A stretch of DNA of 64,000 nucleotides from Umezawaea endophytica (GCF_025061645.1 NZ_JANYMP010000002.1:746494-810493), one strand, 5' to 3'. Counted from the first letter of the stretch, positions 9,388 through 21,039 are shown. The notes: generated by a model not told the origin, from the letters alone. A program made the numbers and translations.

Positions 9388-10569
9388 TCAGCGGTCCTGG
9401 CCCGCGCCCGCGGAGGGCACGGCCGTGAACAGCCTCGGCTTGGGGAGGGAGCGTTCGGCGAACGCGGCGTAGACGGACTTCTCCACGGCGGAGTGCAGGT
9501 CGACCGGCACCAGCGCGATGGCGGAGCCGCCGAAGCCGCCGCCGACCATCCGCGCGCCGAGCGCACCCGCGGCCATCGCCGCGTCGACGGCGATGTCGAG
9601 TTCGAGGCACGAGACCCGGTAGTCGTCGCGCAGGCTGGCGTGCGACGCGCTCAGCAGCGGGCCGATGTCGCCCAACCTGGTGGCGCGCAGCAGGTCGACC
9701 GTTTGCAGCACCCGGTCGTTCTCGGTGACCACGTGCCGCACGAGCGGCCGCAGGTCCTCCGGGAGGCGGGTGAGCGTCTCGGTCAGCTCGGTGATCTCCA
9801 CGTCGCGCAGCGCGGGCACGCCGAGGATCTCGGCCGCCCGCTCGCAGCCCGCGCGGCGCGCGCCGTAGCCGCCGTCGGTGTGCGAGTGGCTCGCGCGGGT
9901 GTCGACCACCAGCACCTCGAGGCCCTCCGCGGCGGCGTCGAAGTGCACCTGCTCGGACTTGCCGGACCGGACGTCGAGGAACAGCGCGTGCGCCTCGACG
10001 CAGCACAGCGACGCGGTCTGGTCGAGCAGCCCGGTCGGCGCGCCGACGAAGTCGTTCTCGGAGCGCTGCACCCAGCGGGCGATCTCCTGGCGGGTCGGCG
10101 AGGACGCCTCGTCGCCGTCGGGCGACCGGCCCGCCAGGCCGAGGAGCGCCAGCGCCACCGCGCATTCGAGCGCGTGCGACGAAGACAGGCCCGCGCCCGC
10201 GGGCACGTCGCCCGCGACCATCAGGTCCGCGCCGCCGGTGATGCCCTGCGACCGCAGGACCCAGGCGACGCCGGAGGGGTAGGCGGCCCAGCCCGACACG
10301 AGGCCGGGTTCCAGGTCGGCGATCGGGAACGGGTCCGCGTGCTGGACGTTGCCGTCCACCCCCAGCGTGCCGACGGCGAGCACGCCGTCCTCGCGCGGGG
10401 CCGCGGCCACGGCGATCCGGTAGGGGAGGGCGAACGGCAGCACGAAGCCGTCGTTGTAGTCGGTGTGCTCGCCGATCAGGTTCACCCGGCCGGGTGCGGA
10501 CCAGATGCCCGTGGGCACCCGGTCGTACACCTGCTGGAACGCCGCGGCGGCTCGGTCCGCTGTCGTCAC
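9388..10569 (-). CDS. galK: Galactokinase
   Basis: A 393-residue GHMP kinase that phosphorylates galactose at C1. The family signature APGRVNLIGEHTDYNDG, a GHMP ATP loop (PAGAGLSSSHA) and a C-terminal GGGFGGSAIAL motif are all visible. The GTG start at 10569 overlaps the ideR stop in GTGA (10566-10569), so translation is probably coupled to ideR. No galT follows; the product galactose-1-phosphate needs a uridylyltransferase encoded elsewhere. Confidence 0.94.
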   Translation of the reverse strand: MTTADRAAAAFQQVYDRVPTGIWSAPGRVNLIGEHTDYNDGFVLPFALPYRIAVAAAPREDGVLAVGTLGVDGNVQHADPFPIADLEPGLVSGWAAYPSGVAWVLRSQGITGGADLMVAGDVPAGAGLSSSHALECAVALALLGLAGRSPDGDEASSPTRQEIARWVQRSENDFVGAPTGLLDQTASLCCVEAHALFLDVRSGKSEQVHFDAAAEGLEVLVVDTRASHSHTDGGYGARRAGCERAAEILGVPALRDVEITELTETLTRLPEDLRPLVRHVVTENDRVLQTVDLLRATRLGDIGPLLSASHASLRDDYRVSCLELDIAVDAAMAAGALGARMVGGGFGGSAIALVPVDLHSAVEKSVYAAFAERSLPKPRLFTAVPSAGAGQDR

Positions 10570-11258
10570 CGCGCCTGCACCATGACGGCGTGCGCGACGG
10601 ACGGGTCGAGCGTGGCCGAACTGCCGTTGCCGCGGACCTTGATGACCTTGGCGCCCGCGAGCCCGTCGACCTCGACGGTCCCGCCGGGCACGACGCCCGC
10701 GTCCTTGAGCTCGGCCATCAGGTCGGGGTCGAGCTGGATGTGCTCGGCGATCCGCCGCACCTCGACCTTGCCGCCGCCGCGGCGGGCGACCTCGTCGATG
10801 CGGATCAGGTCGGACTCGGCCGCGGGCGCGGGCTCGCCGTCGCCCAGCTTGTCCAGACCGGGGATCGGGTTGCCGTAGGGCGAGGTCGTGGGGTTGCCGA
10901 GCAGCTTGATGAGCTTGCGCTCGACCGCCTCGCTCATCACGTGCTCCCAGCGGCAGGCCTCGCTGTGCACGTGCTCCCACTCCAGGCCGATGATGTCGAC
11001 GAGGAGGCGCTCCGCCAGCCGGTGCTTGCGCATGACCGCGATGGCCAGGTTGCGGCCCTGGTCGGTCAGCTCGAGGTGCCGGTCGCCCGCCACGATGACG
11101 AGCCCGTCGCGCTCCATGCGGCCGACGGTCTGGCTCACGGTCGGACCGCTCTGCCCGAGGCGCTCGGCGATGCGAGCCCGCAGGGGCACGACGCCCTCTT
11201 CCTCGAGCTCGTAGATCGTCCGGAGATACATCTCCGTGGTGTCGATGAGGTCGTTCAC
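10566..11258 (-). CDS. ideR: Iron-dependent repressor IdeR/DtxR
   Basis: A 230-residue Fe2+-activated repressor of iron uptake genes. The N-terminal winged helix (to about 73) is followed by the dimerisation/metal domain and an SH3-like tail. Every known metal ligand falls at the usual number: Met10, His79, Glu83, His98, Cys102, Glu105, His106. The GTG start (11258) follows a strong GAAGGGGAG site. In corynebacteria dtxR/dmdR is coupled to galE; here it is coupled to galK then galE. The sulfurtransferase gene diverges 93 bases away. Confidence 0.95.
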   Translation of the reverse strand: MNDLIDTTEMYLRTIYELEEEGVVPLRARIAERLGQSGPTVSQTVGRMERDGLVIVAGDRHLELTDQGRNLAIAVMRKHRLAERLLVDIIGLEWEHVHSEACRWEHVMSEAVERKLIKLLGNPTTSPYGNPIPGLDKLGDGEPAPAAESDLIRIDEVARRGGGKVEVRRIAEHIQLDPDLMAELKDAGVVPGGTVEVDGLAGAKVIKVRGNGSSATLDPSVAHAVMVQAR

Positions 11259-11351
11259 GCCCGCTCCCCTTCGTATGTCGTCAATGCTAGTCGCACCCGA
11301 GGTCACCACAGGCCGCGTGTGGTGCCGAGGTCCGATGCGGGGCGGTGCAGG

Positions 11352-12212
11352 ATGGGTCTCGTGCATCCTTTGATCAGCACCGAAGCCCTCGCCGCGGCAC
11401 TGAACGGTGACCGTCCACCCGTCGTTCTCGATGTTCGCTGGCGACTCGGCGGACCACCCGGACGTCTAGACTACGAGGTCGCGCACATTCCCGGTGCGGC
11501 ATACGCCGACCTGGACGAGGAACTTTCCTCGCCACCCGGTCCAGGGGGCAGGCATCCGCTCCCGGAACCGGCCGCTCTGGAGCGCGTCCTGCGCGCCGCG
11601 GGCGTCCGGGCGGGCAGGCCGGTGGTCGCCTACGACGGTGGTGACGGCTCTGTCGCCGCCCGCGTCTGGTGGCTGCTGCGCTGGGCGGGCCACGAGGAGG
11701 TCGCGGTGCTGGACGGCGGGTACGCCGCCTGGATCGCCGAGGCCAGGCCCGTCACCGCCGACGTCGCCACGCCGGAGCCGGGTGACGTCGAGGTCCGCCC
11801 CGGCGGCATGCCGGTCACCGACGCGGACGGCGCGGCCGCGCTGGCCCGCACCGGGGTCCTGCTGGACGCCAGGGCGAGCGCCCGCTACCGCGGCGAGACC
11901 GAACCCGTCGACCCCAGGCCGGGCCACGTGCCGGGAGCGCTCAACGCCCCGTCCGCCGAGCACGTGGACACCACCGGCCGCTGGCTGACCGCCGAGGCAC
12001 TGGCCGACCGCTTCCGCGCACTGGGCGTGACCACCGACGCACCGATCGGCGCCTACTGCGGCTCCGGCGTCACCGCGTCCTCCGTCGTCCTTGCCCTCGA
12101 AGTGGCAGGCCTGACCAGCAAGAACACCCCGGCCACCCTGTACGCGGGCTCCTGGTCCAACTGGTCGGCCGACCCGAACCGCCCAGCGGCCACCGGCCCG
12201 GAACCAGGCTGA
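11352..12212 (+). CDS. Two-domain rhodanese sulfurtransferase
   Basis: A 286-residue thiosulfate/3-mercaptopyruvate sulfurtransferase. The first, inactive rhodanese domain (about 10-125) carries LDVRWRLGG and the HIPGA loop. The second carries the active Cys236 in YCGSGVTAS, which forms the persulfide. The loop after Cys resembles mercaptopyruvate-type enzymes (CGSGVTA), so the sulfur donor is not certain. ATG 11352 was taken; an in-frame GTG at 11361 is possible. It ends at a bidirectional hairpin. Confidence 0.9.
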   Translation: MGLVHPLISTEALAAALNGDRPPVVLDVRWRLGGPPGRLDYEVAHIPGAAYADLDEELSSPPGPGGRHPLPEPAALERVLRAAGVRAGRPVVAYDGGDGSVAARVWWLLRWAGHEEVAVLDGGYAAWIAEARPVTADVATPEPGDVEVRPGGMPVTDADGAAALARTGVLLDARASARYRGETEPVDPRPGHVPGALNAPSAEHVDTTGRWLTAEALADRFRALGVTTDAPIGAYCGSGVTASSVVLALEVAGLTSKNTPATLYAGSWSNWSADPNRPAATGPEPG

Positions 12213-12253
12213 CCCACCAGCCCGACCTGATCAGCCGCCCCAACCGCAGCACC

Positions 12254-12293
12254 GGCTTGTGGCCACCGCACCACCACACGGTGGCCACAAGCC
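12254..12293. terminator. Hairpin between rhodanese and lipoprotein genes
   Basis: Perfect 15-bp arms 12254-12268 and 12279-12293 with a 10-base loop, 42 bases after the rhodanese stop. The two flanking genes converge across 307 bases (12213-12519); apart from this hairpin and the one at 12469-12510 I see nothing in that gap. Confidence 0.8.
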
Positions 12294-12468
12294 CGCACCG
12301 CCTTGCTTGCCCGCCTCGGCCCGGTAAGACCCGCTCTGGTCCGCGCACCGGGCCTGTGAACGCAGCGGCGTACCCCGGAAGTTCGGGAACGCTCGCCTGC
12401 TGGGCCCACGTCGGGAATCGGCTGTTCACACCCTCCAGCGCTCAACTCGCGGCGAAGTTTCGCGAACT

Positions 12469-12510
12469 GAGCGCCCGGTCGTTCGGCGGTGGCCGTTCGA
12501 CCGGGCGTTC
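12469..12510 (-). terminator. Imperfect hairpin after lipoprotein gene
   Basis: Arms 12469-12486 and 12493-12510 pair over 18 bases with a two-base internal mismatch and one G-T pair, around a 6-base loop. It starts 9 bases past the stop of the minus-strand lipoprotein gene. Confidence 0.65.
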
Positions 12511-12519
12511 CGCGAGGTG

Positions 12520-13113
12520 TCAGGCGTTGGGGATCTTGTTGAACGCCGCGGTGGCGAGCTTGAGGGCCAAGCCGCAGGTGTCGACCTCGTCCAGCGGGGT
12601 CACCGAGGCGAGCAGGGCCGGGGTGATCACCTCGGGGTCGTCGGTCAGCATGATCATGACCGAGCAGTCGTTGCCTTCCTTGATCTCGTACGCGGTGTTG
12701 CCCGCGACCTCGATCTCCCTGGCGGTGCCGTCGTAGTCGGAGAGGGTGACCATCAGCAGGATCACGACCAGCGGGTCCGACGTGGTCTGCACGCAGCCGG
12801 GGGTGGGGGCGGGCTTGGCGCCCAGTGCCGCGGCGACCTCCTCGGGGGAGAGGATCTCGCAGTTCGACTCGGTCTTCTTCTTCGTGGTGATCTTGATCTT
12901 GCCCGCGGGCTTGGTCTCCGTGGGCTTCGCCGAGGTGGTCGGGGCCTTGGCGGTCGTCGTCGGCTTGCCCTTGGTGGTCGTGGTGGGCTTCTCGACGCTC
13001 GCGTCCGCCGCCATGACCGCGGTGCCGTTGATCTTCTGCGCGCATCCGGCGAGGCCGAGGGACAGGGCCATGGTGAGGACGGCGGTGAGCGCGGTGACTC
13101 GGCGCATGTGCAT
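12520..13113 (-). CDS. DUF3558-like lipoprotein
   Basis: A 197-residue predicted lipoprotein. The signal peptide ends in the lipobox LGLAGC; a Thr/Lys-rich linker (about 35-80) leads to a compact domain beginning NCEILSPEEVAAALG. Four further cysteines (in NCEIL, GCVQT, DCSVM, DTCGL) could form two disulfides. The layout matches DUF3558 proteins of Pseudonocardiaceae and relatives, whose role is unknown. ATG 13113 or the ATG two codons later could be the start. Confidence 0.75.
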   Translation of the reverse strand: MHMRRVTALTAVLTMALSLGLAGCAQKINGTAVMAADASVEKPTTTTKGKPTTTAKAPTTSAKPTETKPAGKIKITTKKKTESNCEILSPEEVAAALGAKPAPTPGCVQTTSDPLVVILLMVTLSDYDGTAREIEVAGNTAYEIKEGNDCSVMIMLTDDPEVITPALLASVTPLDEVDTCGLALKLATAAFNKIPNA

Positions 13114-13282
13114 GGGGGTCTGACCTCGTTCCGTCCGACGCGGTTCCATCCTCGATGGCGGTGTTGTGGGTTCGCGCCGTCGGAGAGGACTGTAAGGGCG
13201 GTTCGCGGTCGTTTTCGAGTGCTCGGGTCAACCTGTGATCGCGGATCTACCCGCGCCGTTGCGTTGGGTTAGGTTCTGACGC

Positions 13283-14458
13283 ATGGGCAAGGCAGCCGCA
13301 GTCGTCTGGGACCAGTCCTTCCTCGGGTACGACCTCGGTGGGGAGCATCCGCTCAACCCGGTGCGGCTGGACCTCACGATCCGGCTCGCGACGGGGCTCG
13401 GGGTGCTCGACGGGGTTGGGCTCATCTCGCCCGAGGCGGCGTCCGACGCGGACATCGAGCGGGTGCACACGGCGTCGTACCTCAACGCGGTGCGCGAAGC
13501 GCCCTCGTCGGCCTGGGACGTCGGCCACGGGCTCGGGACCAGCGACAACCCGGTGTTCGAGCGGATGCACGAGGCGTCGGCGCTGATCGTCGGCGGGTCG
13601 CTGGAGGCGGCGCGGCGGATCGCGTCCGGCGAGTCGGACCGGGCGGTGAGCATCGCGGGCGGGCTGCACCACGCCATGCGCGACCACGCGGCGGGCTTCT
13701 GCGTGTACAACGACTGCGCGGTGGCCATCTCCTGGCTGCTCGACAACGGCTTCGACCGGATCGCGTACGTCGACGTCGACGTGCACCACGGCGACGGCGT
13801 GCAGAACGCGTTCTACGACGACCCGAGGGTCATGACGATCTCGGTGCACCAGAACCCGATGACGCTGTGGCCCGGCACGGGCTGGCCCGCCGAGCTGGGC
13901 GGCGAGGGCGCGGAGGGCACGGCGGTCAACCTGCCGCTGCCGCCCGGCACCCGCGACGGGAACTGGCTGCGGGCGTTCCACGCGGTCGTGCCGGGGCTGC
14001 TCGGGGCGTTCCGGCCGCAGATCCTGGTGACCCAGTGCGGCGTGGACAGCCACCAGGAGGACCCGCTCGCCGACCTGGCGCTGTCGGTCGACGGGCACCG
14101 GGCGATCTACCGGGCGCTGCGGGACCTGGCCGAGACGTACGCGGACGGCAAGTGGCTGGCGTTCGGCGGTGGTGGCTACGAGCTGCTGCGGGTCGTGCCG
14201 CGCTCGTGGACGCACCTGCTGGCGACGGTGCTCGACCGCGACCTGGACCCGAACGCGCCGCTGCCCGCGAGCTGGGTGTCGCACGCCTCGCGGCTCGCGC
14301 CGAACTGGTCGCTGCCGTCGTCGATGACCGACGACGCCGACCCCGGCTACACGCCGTGGAGTGGTGACGCGGACTCGCCGGTGGACCAGTCGATCCTCAA
14401 CACCCGCCGCGCGGTGTTCCCGCTGCACGGCCTGGACCCCGACGACCGCCGGGACTGA
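13283..14458 (+). CDS. acuC: AcuC-type protein deacetylase (histone deacetylase family)
   Basis: A 391-residue Zn-dependent lysine deacetylase. The metal and catalytic motifs GGLHHAM, DVDVHHGDGVQ and a Gly-rich FGGGGYE loop are present; the start HPLNPVRL is usual for AcuC. In Bacillus, AcuC removes the acetyl group that AcuA places on acetyl-CoA synthetase. The next gene, 100 bases on, encodes a GNAT fused to acyl-CoA-ligase-like domains, so the two probably act as an acetylation/deacetylation pair. The name acetoin utilisation is historical; no acetoin gene lies here. Confidence 0.92.
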   Translation: MGKAAAVVWDQSFLGYDLGGEHPLNPVRLDLTIRLATGLGVLDGVGLISPEAASDADIERVHTASYLNAVREAPSSAWDVGHGLGTSDNPVFERMHEASALIVGGSLEAARRIASGESDRAVSIAGGLHHAMRDHAAGFCVYNDCAVAISWLLDNGFDRIAYVDVDVHHGDGVQNAFYDDPRVMTISVHQNPMTLWPGTGWPAELGGEGAEGTAVNLPLPPGTRDGNWLRAFHAVVPGLLGAFRPQILVTQCGVDSHQEDPLADLALSVDGHRAIYRALRDLAETYADGKWLAFGGGGYELLRVVPRSWTHLLATVLDRDLDPNAPLPASWVSHASRLAPNWSLPSSMTDDADPGYTPWSGDADSPVDQSILNTRRAVFPLHGLDPDDRRD

Positions 14459-14558
14459 CGCGCCGCCCACCGCCCCTGCCGGTCGTGCGGCGGGCGTCGC
14501 GGGGTACTAGGACTTGGTATCGGGGTACCTGGACTCATCCGAAGGGCTAGAGGAACCG

Positions 14559-17240
<2,682 letters not shown>

Positions 17241-17452
17241 TCAATATTTTTCACCACCGTCACCGACCAGCTTTTCGTTGATTCTTTACTGGACCGATCC
17301 CGACGCCCATTCTTGCGTTCAGCCCTGGACTCGGGACATTTATCGGCCTAGATTCCCGCCCAGCACGGCGTGCCATAGACGCCGCACGCGTTCGATTATC
17401 GGACACGTGACGCCGTGTATCCGCCGAAGTTGCCCGGTAGAGGGGAAGAATA

Positions 17453-18274
17453 GTGCCGGTTTTGCTGTTGCGCCTGGTCGCGGCCTGTTCTGCGCTGCTT
17501 TTCGTCGGTTCCTGTTCCTCCGGCGACGCCACCTCGGTGGCAGGCAAGGACGATTTGATCATCGGCGTCTCATTTGACCAGCCAGGACTGGGTGTACGAA
17601 GACTGGACGGATCTTTCCGGGGCATCGACGTCGACGTCGCGCGCTACATCGCGAACGAGTTGGGCGTCGCTGAGACGAAAATCTCCTGGTTGGAAGCGCA
17701 ACCCGCGAATCGCGAGAAGTTGCTGACCTCCGGCCAGGTCGATCTGGTGCTCTCCACTTACTCGATCACGGAGAAGCGGAAGGAAGTCATCGACTTCGTC
17801 GGTCCGTACTTCCTGGCGGGGCAGGATCTGCTGGTCCGAATGGACGACAGCCGGATCAGCGGTCCCGAATCGCTGAACAACGACGCTGCTCTGCGGTTGT
17901 GCTCGGTTCAGGGAACGACCTCCGCGGAGTACGTGAAGACCGAGTTCGCGAAAAACGTGAAACTTGTTGAGTATCCGAAGTTCAGCGACTGCGTGACCGC
18001 CGTCCTGGCGGACAACGCGGACGCGATGACCACCGACGACGTGATCCTCGCCGGGTACGCCGCCCAGAACCCCGAGCTGCTCAGGGTGGTCGGCAAGCCG
18101 TTCAGCAAGGAGGAGTACGGCATCGGGATCCGCAAGGGTGACGCCGAGGGCAAGAAGAAGATCACCGAGGCGGTGCGGAAGATGATCGACAGCGGTGAGT
18201 GGAAGAAGGTCATCGAGCGGAACGTCGGCCCGTCAGGGTACGTGATCCCCGAGCCGCCGAAGGTCTCCTCCTGA
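17453..18274 (+). CDS. Orphan amino-acid ABC-transporter binding lipoprotein (glutamate-type)
   Basis: A 273-residue periplasmic-binding-type lipoprotein of the bacterial SBP_3 family. The signal ends in the lipobox FVGSC; FRGIDVDVARYIAN and LVLSTYSITEKRKEVIDF are family motifs of polar amino-acid (glutamate/GluB-like) binding proteins. No permease or ATPase gene lies beside it, so it must serve a remote transporter or act as a sensor. Its first third, and the 212 bases before it, are clearly richer in A+T than the surroundings. GTG 17453 follows AGAGGGGAAG. Confidence 0.85.
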   Translation: MPVLLLRLVAACSALLFVGSCSSGDATSVAGKDDLIIGVSFDQPGLGVRRLDGSFRGIDVDVARYIANELGVAETKISWLEAQPANREKLLTSGQVDLVLSTYSITEKRKEVIDFVGPYFLAGQDLLVRMDDSRISGPESLNNDAALRLCSVQGTTSAEYVKTEFAKNVKLVEYPKFSDCVTAVLADNADAMTTDDVILAGYAAQNPELLRVVGKPFSKEEYGIGIRKGDAEGKKKITEAVRKMIDSGEWKKVIERNVGPSGYVIPEPPKVSS

Positions 18275-18334
18275 GACGGTCCACACTCTGGTTTCACTCG
18301 TATGCGTACTGTGCGCGACGTAGGCTCACTGGTC

Positions 18335-19111
18335 GTGACTGCTATGCATCGCGTCCCCCCTCACCGGGCGGACGGCCCGGTTCGTGCCGGTATCCCCGAG
18401 CACGGTCGGATCCCCCGCTACTACGCCGTGAAGACCGAACTGCTGTGGCTGGTCGACGCGCTCGGGGTCGGCGCCGCGCTGCCCTCCGAGCGCGAGCTGG
18501 CCGAACGCTTCTCCGTGTCGCGGGTGACCCTCAGGCAGGCGGTCGGTGAACTGGTCCTGGAGGGCAAGTTGCAGCGTCGCCAAGGCAGCGGGACCTTCGT
18601 GGCCCCACCGAAGCTCGTGCAACCGTTGTCGCTGGTCAGCTACACCGAGGGCATGCTGCGCCAAGGCGTCCACCCCGCCCGCAACGTGATCACCTGTGAG
18701 CTGCTGCCCGCCGACGAGGTGCTGTCGGACGACCTCAGGCTCGACCTCGGCGCCCCGGTCGTGCACCTGGAACGGGTGCTGCTGGCCGACGAGGAGCGCA
18801 TCGGGCTGGAGTCGACCTACCTGTCGGTCGCCCGGTTCCCCGACCTGCTCGACGTGTTCGACGCGACGACCTCGCTCTACTCCTGCCTGACCGACCGCTT
18901 CGGCGTCGTGTTCGACGAGGCCGAGGAACGCCTGGAAACGGTGCTGGCGACACCGAGGGAGGCCCTGCTCGTCGGCAACAACCCCGCGCTGCCGATGCTG
19001 CTGCTGCACCGCGTCTCCTACGACACCGCGGGTGAGCCCATCGAGCGCGTCCGGTCCCTCTACCGGGGCGACCGGTTCAGCTTCGTGGCCAGGCTGACCG
19101 CCGAGAAGTGA
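18335..19111 (+). CDS. GntR/HutC-family regulator, DasR-like
   Basis: A 258-residue repressor: winged helix (about 25-95, with LPSERELAERFSVSRVTLRQ) and a UTRA ligand domain (about 100-255, VVHLERVLLADEE, FDEAEERLETVLAT). The whole length resembles DasR, which senses glucosamine-6-phosphate, but no amino-sugar gene lies nearby, so ligand and targets are open. Three starts compete: 18302, GTG 18335 and ATG 18344; none has a convincing ribosome site, and a leaderless transcript is possible. Confidence 0.85.
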   Translation: MTAMHRVPPHRADGPVRAGIPEHGRIPRYYAVKTELLWLVDALGVGAALPSERELAERFSVSRVTLRQAVGELVLEGKLQRRQGSGTFVAPPKLVQPLSLVSYTEGMLRQGVHPARNVITCELLPADEVLSDDLRLDLGAPVVHLERVLLADEERIGLESTYLSVARFPDLLDVFDATTSLYSCLTDRFGVVFDEAEERLETVLATPREALLVGNNPALPMLLLHRVSYDTAGEPIERVRSLYRGDRFSFVARLTAEK

Positions 19112-19112
19112 C

Positions 19113-19137
19113 CCACCCCGTCCACTGAGGACGGTGG
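19113..19137 (+). terminator. Short hairpin after GntR gene
   Basis: 'ccacc' plus 'gtcc' pair with 'ggac' plus 'ggtgg' around a 5-base loop, with a two-base bulge in the left arm, directly after the GntR stop. Confidence 0.45.
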
Positions 19138-19268
19138 AAGGGCCGCCGTTGCCGACTCGTGGCCGACAACCGCCCGTTCGCAGGAGCTTCGCCGTCCCCG
19201 GCGGAGGTACCGTTGTGGGGTTGCAGTGGCGCGGCGTTCGCAGCGGAGCGGACGGATAGAGGTGTGCC

Positions 19269-19595
19269 GTGACGTTCAAAGCGGAGTTCCTCGCCGAACT
19301 CGAAGACTGCCTGCGCGGTCACGGCGTGGTTCCCGTGAGCCATCCGGCCGCGTTGGCGAGGTTCATCGAGTACGTCCGCCACCTGCCGGAGGACCACCCT
19401 CGGTTGCGCTGCCTGGCGGGCGTCGACCAAGGGTCAGGATCGTTCTGGAACAACCCGGCCGTCTGGTGGGAGAAGGTGCCCACGTTCGGGGTCGTCCACA
19501 CCGATTGCGGTGCCCTGCTGGACGACCTCCTGGACGAGGCCGTGAACGACGAGATCGACGTCCTGGAGATGGAGATCCGCGAACTGCCGGGGTGA
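19269..19595 (+). CDS. Small hypothetical protein
   Basis: A 108-residue acidic soluble protein I do not recognise. It has no signal or membrane segment. GATAGAGG just before GTG 19269 supports a real start, and codon use fits the genome. Features are a Trp-rich middle (SFWNNPAVWWEKV) and an acidic helical tail (DDLLDEAVNDEIDVLEME). It stands alone between the GntR gene and a convergent gene; no function is proposed. Confidence 0.6.
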   Translation: MTFKAEFLAELEDCLRGHGVVPVSHPAALARFIEYVRHLPEDHPRLRCLAGVDQGSGSFWNNPAVWWEKVPTFGVVHTDCGALLDDLLDEAVNDEIDVLEMEIRELPG

Positions 19596-19668
19596 CGCGG
19601 ACACGGGAAAACCCGCTGCGCGTCCGGTGGTCGGTCGAACGCGCAACGGGTGTGGTCGAGAACCCGGA

Positions 19669-20352
19669 TCAGACGGTCAGCAGCTTGTCGAAGAAGGCGC
19701 GGTACTGGCGCAGCGCCACCCGCAGCTCCTCGGTCTCCACCTGCTCGCCCTGGCTCCACTGGCCTTCGAGCGACTTCTTGTGGTCCGCGAACGTGGTGGC
19801 GAGGCTCTGCATCACCTGCGCGACCAACTGGTCGGCGTGCTGCACGGCGTCGCGCGGGCTGTCGACGAAGTCGGACTGGAGCCCGCGCCACTCGGTGCGG
19901 AACTGGTCGACCTCCTCGGAGCTGAACAGGGCGAGCGCGCCGTCGTCGGTGTCCGCCGTCGGCTTCTTCTGCGCCGGCTCGTCGTGCGCCACGACGGTCT
20001 CGTCGTGCAGGGTCTCGTCCTCGACGAGCCTCTCGTCCTCCAGGGCGGCGGGCTGCTCGTCGTACTGGTCGGTGCCGTCGTGCTTGCGGTCGGCGTCGGT
20101 CTCGACGTCGTCGTACTCGTCGGAGACCACCGAACGGTCGGTCTCGTCCACGCGGCCGGTGGCGGAGTCGTGGAACCCGTCGTCGTGCCTGCCCGCCGTG
20201 TCGTCCGCGCGGTCGACGGCCGAGTCGTGGTAGCCGTCGGCGCGGAGCTGGTCGTCCGCGCGGGTCTCATCCGTGTGGGTCGTGCGGTCGCGGTCGTGCT
20301 CGGGCAGCAGGTCTTCCGTGCTGAGGGGCCGCAGGTCCTGGCGCTCCGTCAT
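19669..20352 (-). CDS. Acidic hypothetical protein with a domain shared with its neighbour
   Basis: A 227-residue protein. Residues 1-140 are low-complexity, very rich in Asp, Glu, His and Thr and probably disordered. Residues 145-227 form a helical domain (EWRGLQSDFVDSPRDAVQHA; LRVALRQYRAFFDKLL) that matches the C-terminal domain of the upstream membrane-anchored protein. There is no signal peptide. It starts 18 bases after that gene ends, so the two form an operon. Function unknown. Confidence 0.7.
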   Translation of the reverse strand: MTERQDLRPLSTEDLLPEHDRDRTTHTDETRADDQLRADGYHDSAVDRADDTAGRHDDGFHDSATGRVDETDRSVVSDEYDDVETDADRKHDGTDQYDEQPAALEDERLVEDETLHDETVVAHDEPAQKKPTADTDDGALALFSSEEVDQFRTEWRGLQSDFVDSPRDAVQHADQLVAQVMQSLATTFADHKKSLEGQWSQGEQVETEELRVALRQYRAFFDKLLTV

Positions 20353-20370
20353 GGCGTTCGCTCCTTCTCG

Positions 20371-20937
20371 TCAGGCCTTGTGGGCCCGGTCGTCGTGGGC
20401 CCGGTCGTCGGTGCTGCCGAGCAAGTCCTGGAACAAGGTGCGGTAGTGGACCATCGCGTTGCGGAGGTCCTCGGTCGTCGCGTCACCGGACTGGTCGCGC
20501 TGCGAGATCTCGTGCGCGGAGCGGTAGTGCTCCAGCGTGCGCGAGTGCTCGACGGAGAGGAGCTCCGCCTGCTTCTCGTAGCTTCCGGTGGGATAGCCGC
20601 GCTCGGACATCAGGTCGGTGACGAGGACGTCGGCCTCGGCCACGGCGCCGGCAGGCGCGTCGACGAACTGCTCCTGGATGCGCGTCCAGTGGCGGCCGTA
20701 GCTCTCCCGCGACTGCGGGCTCAGCTCGCGGAGTTCGAGTTCCGCGTGCTTCTTCTGGCGCTCGACCAGTTCACGTTCCGCGGCCGTGCGGTTCTCGTTG
20801 CCCTGCACCGCGCGGTCGTACTCGGGGCCGAACCTGTCCTGGAGCCGCTTCCGCTGGAGGTACTTGTTCAACAGGACTGCGATCACAGCCAGTACGACCA
20901 GCACGACGACGATGCCGATGATGGCGCCGGTGGACAT
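20371..20937 (-). CDS. Membrane-anchored protein with conserved actinobacterial helical domain
   Basis: A 188-residue protein with one N-terminal membrane helix (about 4-23, GAIIGIVVVLVVLAVIAVLL) and a long charged helical part. The C-terminal domain (RIQEQFVDAPAGAVAEADVL; LRNAMVHYRTLFQDLL) recurs in the downstream protein and, as I recall, in many actinomycete 'secreted proteins' of unknown role. AAAGGAGG precedes ATG 20937 and fixes the start; the longer upstream frame is not used. Confidence 0.78.
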   Translation of the reverse strand: MSTGAIIGIVVVLVVLAVIAVLLNKYLQRKRLQDRFGPEYDRAVQGNENRTAAERELVERQKKHAELELRELSPQSRESYGRHWTRIQEQFVDAPAGAVAEADVLVTDLMSERGYPTGSYEKQAELLSVEHSRTLEHYRSAHEISQRDQSGDATTEDLRNAMVHYRTLFQDLLGSTDDRAHDDRAHKA

Positions 20938-21039
20938 CGCAGCCTCCTTTGGTCTGGGGGAGTGAGACGAAGGCTGGGTTCCCTTGTGCCACAGGGATAA
21001 ACATCCTGTTGCGGATGGAGCAACCCGCTGACGCAAAAG

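Noticed and set aside
6085-10878. A 1,597-codon open frame on the plus strand
   Set aside because: It runs antisense through the S9 peptidase, galE, galK and part of ideR, all clear homologs on the other strand. Its product is low-complexity Arg/Val/Gly/Asp; long antisense frames are normal at this GC content.
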